This document shows positions 21,147-28,400 of a stretch of 30,038 nucleotides of DNA, piece by piece. Numbering within the stretch: position 1 is the stretch's first letter; each line of letters opens with the position of its first letter. Under the pieces are notes generated by a model. It ran no database searches. It was not told the origin of the DNA and was given only the letters and a program-made list of their open reading frames with translations. The translations under genes were made by a program, and so were the position numbers. The DNA is from Schoenoplectus triqueter. Lineage: Eukaryota; Streptophyta; Magnoliopsida; Poales; Cyperaceae. Location of the stretch: positions 1 to 30,038 of the forward strand of contig CAXKVV010000193.1 in the NCBI GenBank assembly GCA_964058805.1, written 5' to 3'.

Positions 21147-21212
21147 AACATAGTAATTTTGCACAAGTAATGCAACACATAGAATGATTAGTTGAGACAA
21201 GAACATCTCGAC
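20794..21212 (+). repeat. Five GTCGAGA hairpins with conserved loop CARGAACA
   Basis: GTCGAGA/TCTTGAC stems close 8-nt loops at 20794-20815, 20856-20877, 20902-20923 and 20964-20985. At 21191-21212 the stem is GTTGAGA/TCTCGAC: a G-T pair becomes G-C and a C-G pair becomes T-G, while the loop is unchanged. The third copy extends to nine pairs (ACGTCGAGA/TCTTGACGT). Confidence 0.85.
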
Positions 21213-21308
21213 GCTCGTTGAAGAATGACCAAAGCTACGACATCAGCATGGAGAGATATGTCGACTTTGAAGAAGAAGAACATTACGATGTCCGAGCGAA
21301 GTGACATC
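21060..21308 (+). repeat. Two GATGTC/GACATC hairpins
   Basis: GATGTC (21060-21065) pairs with GACATC (21076-21081), and a second copy at 21287-21292 pairs with 21303-21308. Both have 10-nt loops that start with C and end with GT, while the loop centre varies. Confidence 0.75.
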
Positions 21309-21344
21309 TTAATGACTCGGTGTCATGAACAAGTAATTCATGAC
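21097..21344 (+). repeat. Two CATGAR hairpins with conserved loop CAAGTAA
   Basis: CATGAG/CTCATG at 21097-21115 and GTCATGAA/TTCATGAC at 21322-21344 enclose the identical loop CAAGTAA. The loop-closing pair changes from G-C to A-T with both sides altered. The second stem is two pairs longer. Confidence 0.85.
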
Positions 21345-21362
21345 CATTTGAGCTGGCAAGAC

Positions 21363-21951
21363 TGAACTCGTCCGTCGATGAGTTTATCTCCTGGCTCATT
21401 TCCCGAGAATGTGAGATTGAATCGGTCTGTTGGTAGATTCATCCACAAAACAGTGAATGTGAACCGTTCTGTAGGTAGGTTCCTTCACTAACACATGCCT
21501 CAATGTTGAACTGGCCCAGCGCTTCAGGTTTGACATTGTGTGCAATTGTGTTTCCTAGGTTTATGAATCGGCTTAGTGCTTCGAATTCATGATCTAGAAG
21601 ATCGGTGAGAAGAAATACGTGGGCCATAGCCACCCTTCTCCTGATTCACCAACCTCAAGATCAACCGGCTCAGTGCTTCGAGTTGTATTTTGTGTGATTG
21701 GTTGTTGACTAGTTAAGATTGAACCGGTCTGTTTGTAGGTTTATCTTCTAGATCAACGGAGGTCGAGTCGGTCTGTATGTAGACTCACCTCAAGCCCCCT
21801 ATGAAGAGATTAACCTGGTCTGTTGGTAAGGTTACATCTCGAGGTGGCATGGACTGAACCGGTCTGTTTGTAGGTTCGTCCCCCATAAGACAAAACCGAT
21901 CTGTTTGTAGGTTTGTCTTCCATAGATTGAACCGGTCTGTTGGTAGGTTCA
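21363..21951 (+). repeat. Nine hairpins with conserved loop GGTCTGTTKGTA (type A)
   Basis: Stems and positions: AACTC/GAGTT (21365-21384), GAATC/GATTC (21419-21440), GAACC/GGTTC (21461-21482), GAACC/GGTTT (21721-21742), GAGTC/GACTC (21765-21786), TAACCT/AGGTTA (21811-21834), GAACC/GGTTC (21856-21877), AAACC/GGTTT (21893-21914), GAACC/GGTTC (21929-21950). Loops are 12 nt and nearly constant; the first copy has a 10-nt loop because an extra pair forms. Several stems differ by paired substitutions, and the sixth has an added T-A pair. Spacers between copies are not conserved. Confidence 0.9.
21504..21685 (+). repeat. Three hairpins with loop GGCYYAGYGCTTC and a bulge (type B)
   Basis: Copies lie at 21504-21535 (nine pairs), 21563-21590 (seven pairs) and 21662-21685 (five pairs). 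The 13-nt loop is conserved. The loop-closing pair is T-A in one copy and C-G in two, and all three leave a single unpaired purine next to it on the 3' arm. They are interspersed among the type A hairpins. Confidence 0.85.
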
Positions 21952-22276
21952 TCTTCCGTAGATCCATTTTTATAAACTTAGACGACCACTTGCCCATCTC
22001 TTAACTATACTATTTGCTTCTCTCTTTCAAAGATCCAGAGGTGCCTCGAGGTTCGTAGCCCAGGGTAATTAACGGTGGGGGCTTGCGCCCACCGGAATCT
22101 ACAAGAACTCACAATCACTAAAAACCCCCTGAATGTGCATCCAAATAATCTCTAAACGGCAGAATCGGCCGACACCCAGCAGATGCACGCTCGGGAGGGA
22201 TCTCCGTGTCCTTCTTCCGCAGAACCCATCGCCCGGCGGCGGTGCGGCGGCGCGCGAAAAAGGGTCGCACAGGATC

Positions 22277-22294
22277 TGGCACGCCCGGTGGGAC
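22277..22294 (+). promoter_or_regulatory. Primer-binding-site-like segment
   Basis: TGGCACGCCCGGTGGGAC begins with TGG, the complement of a tRNA CCA end, and lies 5 nt after the putative LTR end. Very similar text follows the LTR in other plant Tat elements (from memory). Which tRNA would prime is not determined; it only partly fits the 3' end of a plant tRNA-Arg. Confidence 0.65.
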
Positions 22295-22399
22295 CTAGAT
22301 TCTCCTCTTATCTCTGAAAGAGAGAGGCAAATAGAATACTTAAGGGATACAAGTGGTCTTCTATGTGCTAAAATGACTAATGATTTTCAAGTATTTTTT

Positions 22400-22410
22400 T
22401 GTTTTGCAGG
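22400..22410 (+). promoter_or_regulatory. Possible 3' splice site before gag
   Basis: A T-rich run followed by TTTTGCAG|GA ends 3 nt before the gag ATG at 22413. A candidate donor, AGG|GTAATT, lies at about 22064-22070. Splicing between them would remove the primer-binding site and the upstream ATGs at 22133 and 22373, which open an overlapping frame ending at 22777. Confidence 0.4.
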
Positions 22411-22412
22411 AA

Positions 22413-25400
22413 ATGGCATTCTTTGGCAACTTCAACCTTGCTCCCTACACCGTCACTCCTGCTCAGAGCCCAGAGGGCAAACTATTCATGTTCTTCGGGA
22501 CCATCCCGCAAGAACTTACCATCTACGGCCCAGCTCCAGTGGCCGCCTTCACTCCCGCGACCGTCCAGATCTCTATTCAGGACGAAGAGGAGGACTCGAT
22601 CACCCTAACTCCCAAGGGGATCTCGAACAATGTCATGGCCTCTCCTACTGCTTCCCCAAAGAGGAGAAGGCGCCCGTCCAAGAGGACAAGCCCAAAGGCA
22701 GCAGCCCGAACTGCCCGCGACTCTCAAGCATCCAGGAAGAGGGCCCTGGATGCATACCAGAACCAGCTGGTGGCTAGGCCAGCTATCCCAGTCTCTAACA
22801 AATTCACAGCCCTCCGCATAGTGGCCAAGAACTCGGCCACGGGCCAGCTCCGCCAGGCATGGGAGGTGCCTAAGCCCACACCTCGCCCAACTCAAAGGCC
22901 TCAGCGCCGCCAGGACAAACCCCAAACCCCTGCAGAAGCCATCTACAAGGCTCACAGGGCCCTCAAACAGAGGAGAAGCGTTAAAAACGCTAGGTCGAGA
23001 CAGTACGTCTCCCGCCCTAACCAATCTCAAGGCTTGGCTCAGCCGCGAGTCATTGCCTCCACTCCGAACACAAGGAGGTCTATACCAAAGGCAACACCTA
23101 GCACCCAGCAGGTGTGGGTCCCAAAGGGATCCCAGCCGACGAAACCCCAGTCTCAAACCCGGCCCAGCAAGGCCAGCAGGTCCAACGCTCCGCCCGAGAG
23201 CGTGTTCAGCCGCTTAGGTCAGAAGAGTGTATTCAGCCGATTGGGCTCGAGAATACCACTCAATAGTCTAAAAATAACTGCCCCTGACCAAGCAAAGAAG
23301 AAGAGAAGAACCGCTCGTTACGAAGAGCACTTCTCGGTCAACACCATCAGTATAAGCTACGATACTGATCCAGACACTGATGGTGAGGTGAATATGGTCC
23401 AGGATGACCAGTCCCCGCCTAATCAAGCTCACGTCACCAATACCAATAAGAATAATGGTAGAAAAGGGAGACCACCCAAGAGAGTCAACCCCGAAGGCAA
23501 CAGCAGGGAAGGGGAAGACCACAACGAAAACCCTGACTTCTTTGATAATGAAGATGACGTTGAAACACGTCCCGAAGTGCCTATCGATGAAATTGAAATA
23601 CTAAAAGGCCACATCGAGGCACGGGATGAAGAGCTGATTAGGCAACGGGAGCTAATCGCTACCATGCTGAAGCAGAATGAAGAATTGATTAAGGCGGTCA
23701 AATCGTTACAAGAATCACAAGACGCCAATTTCAAAGCTGGTAGCTCCCGTCAAGAAGGGGTCCACAGTACCAAAAGCAATCATAAGGGAAAACAACCTGT
23801 CGATTCTAAACCCCATCCACATAGAACCATAGAAGTGGAGGCTGAACCAACGGGAATATCCCGGAAGGAGATTCAAGCCATGATTGCCCAGCAAATGCAA
23901 ATAGCTGGAGGTGGATACGCTATCCCTCCTGTCAAAAACTGTGGACATCCATACCCTGCCATATACGATTTAGAAGAATATCCTAAAGGGTATGTGATCC
24001 CCCGCTTCAGGACCTTCTCAGGGGAGGGCAATAAAGACCTGAACCCCGAACAACACCTAGCCCATTTCGTAGCCTCGTGCGGCAACACGGGCGGCAATGA
24101 TGCACTGTTGTTAAGACAATTCCCTCAGAGCTTGGTGGGAACCGCCTTTCAATGGTACTATTCGCTGGAAAACAACAGCATCAGGACCTGGGACGAGATG
24201 GCGGACTCGTTCAGGGCACGTTTTGTCATGGTGTCTGACAAGATAAACATAGCCGATCTGGCAAGCACTAAACCCAAGAAAGGGGAGTCAATGACAGATT
24301 TTATCAATAGATGGCGGAACCTCAGCATCAAATGCGACCGCACATTAACCGAAGATGAGGCCGTCAACCTAATCATGAAGAACATTGACGGGTGGATGGG
24401 CATGCTTCTTGGTGTGACAAAGGTCAACACGTTTAAAGACTTGCTCAGATCGGTATCCAATATGGAAAGGATGTCACCACACACCGTGCCGAACTTCATG
24501 AATAATAGGCCGCAACGAGGAGCCCGAGCTGAAACCAAAGTGACATTCAACTCGTTAAAGGATAAGATGGTTGCCAATGCAGACACCCAAGGCGGCAGTA
24601 GTAGCATAAATGGCAACAATTATAATAAGGGACCCAGGCCCAACCCAGGAGGGAGTTCACGGAGTTTTGAATCCCTTAAACAAAAGAAATCTAGACCATA
24701 CTCCTTCAGAAAAGATAAAGTTGCCCAAATCTTCAGAGGGGCACTGAAGAATGGCCTAACCCTGCCGGCCAGTAAACGCCCGGAAGATGCCGATAAATCG
24801 GACGAACCCAACTTCTGCCCATACCACAGAATAATAGGGCACTCAATCGAAGATTGCTGGGTCTTCAAAGATTGGGTCGAGAAGGCGTATAAAAACGGTG
24901 AAATTACTTTACCTAAGGGGTTCTTGCAAAGCCCATCAGCCCATGAGCAGGCCAACACGATCTCTCATGAGGAAGAGAAAGTCCCGGGCCAGTCATGCGA
25001 AGACCAGGAAGAACAATGGACTACGCACCTATCGAAGAAATCAATTAAAATGCTTAAAGCCCTTAAGAAAGAACCTGGCATGAAATGGAAAGACGATATC
25101 ACACCAGTGGTCCCACCAAAACCCAGGGTATATTATAAGGTGGACCAGAGCCAAGACCAGGTTCTTAAGAAGAAAAAGAAGCATAGAAATAACAAGTCCA
25201 GAAAGAACAAGATTGAAGAATATGAGCAGGGCAGTCCCGAGGCGATCACCCTTCAACATTTCATCTCCAAAGAAGACTGGGAGAAGTTAACCCTAGGTCA
25301 AAACGAAGAAAATGTAGATGAAGAAATAAATAAAGAAGAAAGCGAAGAGATCTGGGGTGCTTCGTGCAACATGGTATATTCTTCTCACGACGAAGATATG

Positions 25401-28400
25401 CCAACATTAGAGGAGATGTTCTTCCCAAATGATGAAGGAGAAGCAAGCACCTCTGGGACCAAAAATGAAGAATGCAAAGCCGTGCTCCGGTCCGGGACTT
25501 ATATACCTGAGAGACAGGCTCCCAAGGATTCCGATAAAGGAAAGGATAAGGCCCTGAATAAAGGTAAAGAGGCCGAGAACCTAAGCAAGAACCCAGAAAA
25601 GACCCGGTCGACGGGCGAAGAATATAATGTGTTGGCACATCTGCGTAAGATCCCAGCGCTATTAAGCATATTTGACGCGTTGATGATGTCACAAGACCTA
25701 AGGGAGGTACTAATCCAGGCCTTGCAAGATCCTGAGAAGTACAAGTCATACTTCGTAGAGCAAAATATGCAAGAAGCCCTATTCACCGCCAAACGGGCCG
25801 CCTGTATAAATTTCACAGACGATGACCTCCTAATAGGCACCGTCGACCATAACCGCCCGCTATATATCACCGGAAACTGCGGAGGGCAAAAGATTGGCCG
25901 CATCCTGGTCGACGCAGGGTCTTCGATCAATATTATGCCGCTTAAAACCCTAAAGACCATCACCTTAGATGTGAAGAACTTATCTGATGAAAAGGTGATT
26001 ATTCATGGCTTCAACCAAAACTCCCAAAAGGCCCTGGGAGCTATAACTTTGAACCTGCAATGCGGAAGCTTAAAGGCGCCTACTAAATTCTATGTTATTG
26101 ACGCTGAAACCTCTTATCGGGCGTTGCTGGGTCGCCCGTGGCTTCACAGCAATCAGGTCATACCCTCTACTCTGCACCAGTGCCTGAAATATATTGAGAA
26201 TGGTAAGCAAAAGAGAATTGACGGAGATGTCAAGCCATTCGGGGTGCATGAGATTAAGTTCAATGACGCCCAGTATTTTCTGCCTAAATCCGCTGTGGCG
26301 CCGAGCCGGCCAATGACAAAAGCGGGTCAGAAACCCTTTAACAAAGGCCCTAAATTTGATACTTCATCTGGAGAAGAAGAAGAGGTCAAATTTAACATTA
26401 AACCCCGAGGCGCTCGAGCCCAAAGACCCGGAAGAAAGTCGGGTGAAGAAGCAACCTTCCGCTTCAAACAGGTGGCTGCGTATAAGGCCCAAATAAAACC
26501 GAGCGAAATCAATGCAAGTGATTCTGAAGAGGAGGTCATTTTCAATTTTAGGCCTGCCAACACCCCTCAAATTCAGATCATAGAGGCAACTTCAGGAGAA
26601 GACTCCGAAGATTCTAACAACTCGGGCGATACCACCTCGGGAGAAGAATCTGGCCATGATCGTCAACCCTGGGAAGAGGAGTCTGACGAAGAGATCATCT
26701 ATCACATCCTCAAGAAGCCATATAAAGGGCCCGAAACAGATAATGAAAGCGAGGAGTCATTTATGATCAACGCGGGACCCGGTAGCGGAAGGGATAACCC
26801 GGTTAGGCCAAGGCCTATAAATGAAGAACGCTCATGGCGGGAAAATTTCGAAGGTCGCGTCTGGAATGCGATCGACGAAATAAGGCACCAAGTTGAAAAT
26901 AATAGAAGAGAGGTGTCTGAACAATGGGAAGTGATGCAGGATATCAAGACGCAACACAATGAAATCATGGTAATGATTGAAAACCTGCAAACCGCGATTT
27001 ATAACTCCGAGCTACTCAAGGAGGTGACGAGCGAACCCCGTTCTGGGACCCCCGAAAGACAAGCACCCGATAGCGGCAAACGGGTAATTGTAATAGTAGA
27101 TGAATCAAAGGGGGAAGAAACGAAAGCTAAACAACCGACCGTCATGCAAACTCTTAAGGTCAAGAAGAGTAAACCATACTCTTTTCTGAGAAATAAAACA
27201 GCTCGGATATTTGAACAGGCCCTAAAGAATGGATTAACACTTCCCGTATGTAAGAGACCCGCTGACATAGAAAGAGCCGGTGAAGGCGAATTCTGCCCTT
27301 ATCATCGCATATTGGGTCATACTATTGAAGAGTGTTGGGTATTCAAAGACCTAATAGAAGAAGGGCATAGAAACGGGACAATCCAACTCCCGAAGAGCTT
27401 TCAACAAGACCCAGCTCCGCATAACTTGAATAACAAAGGCAAAGGGGTGGCTTATACGATCTCGCACACTCCCGTACCTAGTAAACCTAAGGCTGCGAGA
27501 CGTAAGCCGATCAAAGAAATCTACCGCTCCAACTCAGTCATGAACATTGAAATAGAAGAAGAGATGGCAGCGCTGGAGATTACTGTGGTTCCCGAAAGGC
27601 ATTTTAAAGACCTTATACCAAGGGAGGTGAATCACATCCAAACCCTAAAGACCTTTGTTGTGCCGGCAAAGGTAGAGCGCCTCAAAGGGAAAACTATCAT
27701 CCATAAGGCTATAATTTTCTATCAGAGTGATTCGACCCAGTCTCTGAAGAATCCTGATCACAACACTTGGAAGAAGTGGGTGATAGAACAAGAGTCAGAG
27801 AATGCAACGAGCGGTGACGTTGCATCTCATCCCTTTGGAAAGGAGCTATATAAATTGGCAAAAAGGGCAAAATGTCTGAGAGACATATCCAAGGCCGAGG
27901 CCAAGCGCTTCGATGAACTCTGGAATGGCGGCCAGAATAAAGTCCTAGGCCTGGATGGCAAAATAAAATATACCCGGGGGCTAGGGTATGACTGCGATGA
28001 TGCAGCATGTTTTGAAGGGTCTCTCAACGAGTACCGTATGAAAGAGAGCTGTTGTATGACTTCTGTTGAGATGCCGGACAATGAAACAGAAGAGGACAAT
28101 GCCCCGGTCCTGAAAAATGCTTTGAAACAGCTAGAAAAGGAGCCTAATACGGTCGATGAGTTAGCTGAAATCAATCTGGGGACGGAAGAAGATCCACGAC
28201 CAACTTTCATAAGCGCGTCATTGCCAGAAGAAGTGGCTGACAGGTTGAAGACATTCCTTAGAAGCTATATGGACTGCTTCGCTTGGAGTTATAAAGAAAT
28301 GCCTGGATTAGATCCCAACGTGGCGGTCCATTATTTGAAAATTGATCCAACCTTCAAGCCGATTAAACAAGCGCCGAGGCGGATGAGAATAGAGCTCGAA

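Larger units (their letters stand above)
15200..22271 (+). repeat. Putative 5' LTR of the Tat element
   Basis: The right end is fairly well placed: CACA at 22268-22271 is followed after 5 nt by the primer-binding-like segment, and LTRs end in CA. The left end is a guess. Inside are three TATA boxes, several layers of direct repeats, TCP-type palindromes, a 42-bp tandem array, a 1.2-kb A/T-only-like tract, and many hairpins with conserved loops. About 7 kb would be extreme for an LTR, though Ogre LTRs reach several kb. Part of 15.2-18 kb could be another, nested element. Confidence 0.5.

Noticed and set aside
22133..22777. 214-codon plus-strand frame overlapping the start of gag
   Set aside because: It is out of frame with gag, has no recognisable domain and most of it overlaps the conserved gag frame. 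It is better viewed as an upstream overlapping frame than as a gene.
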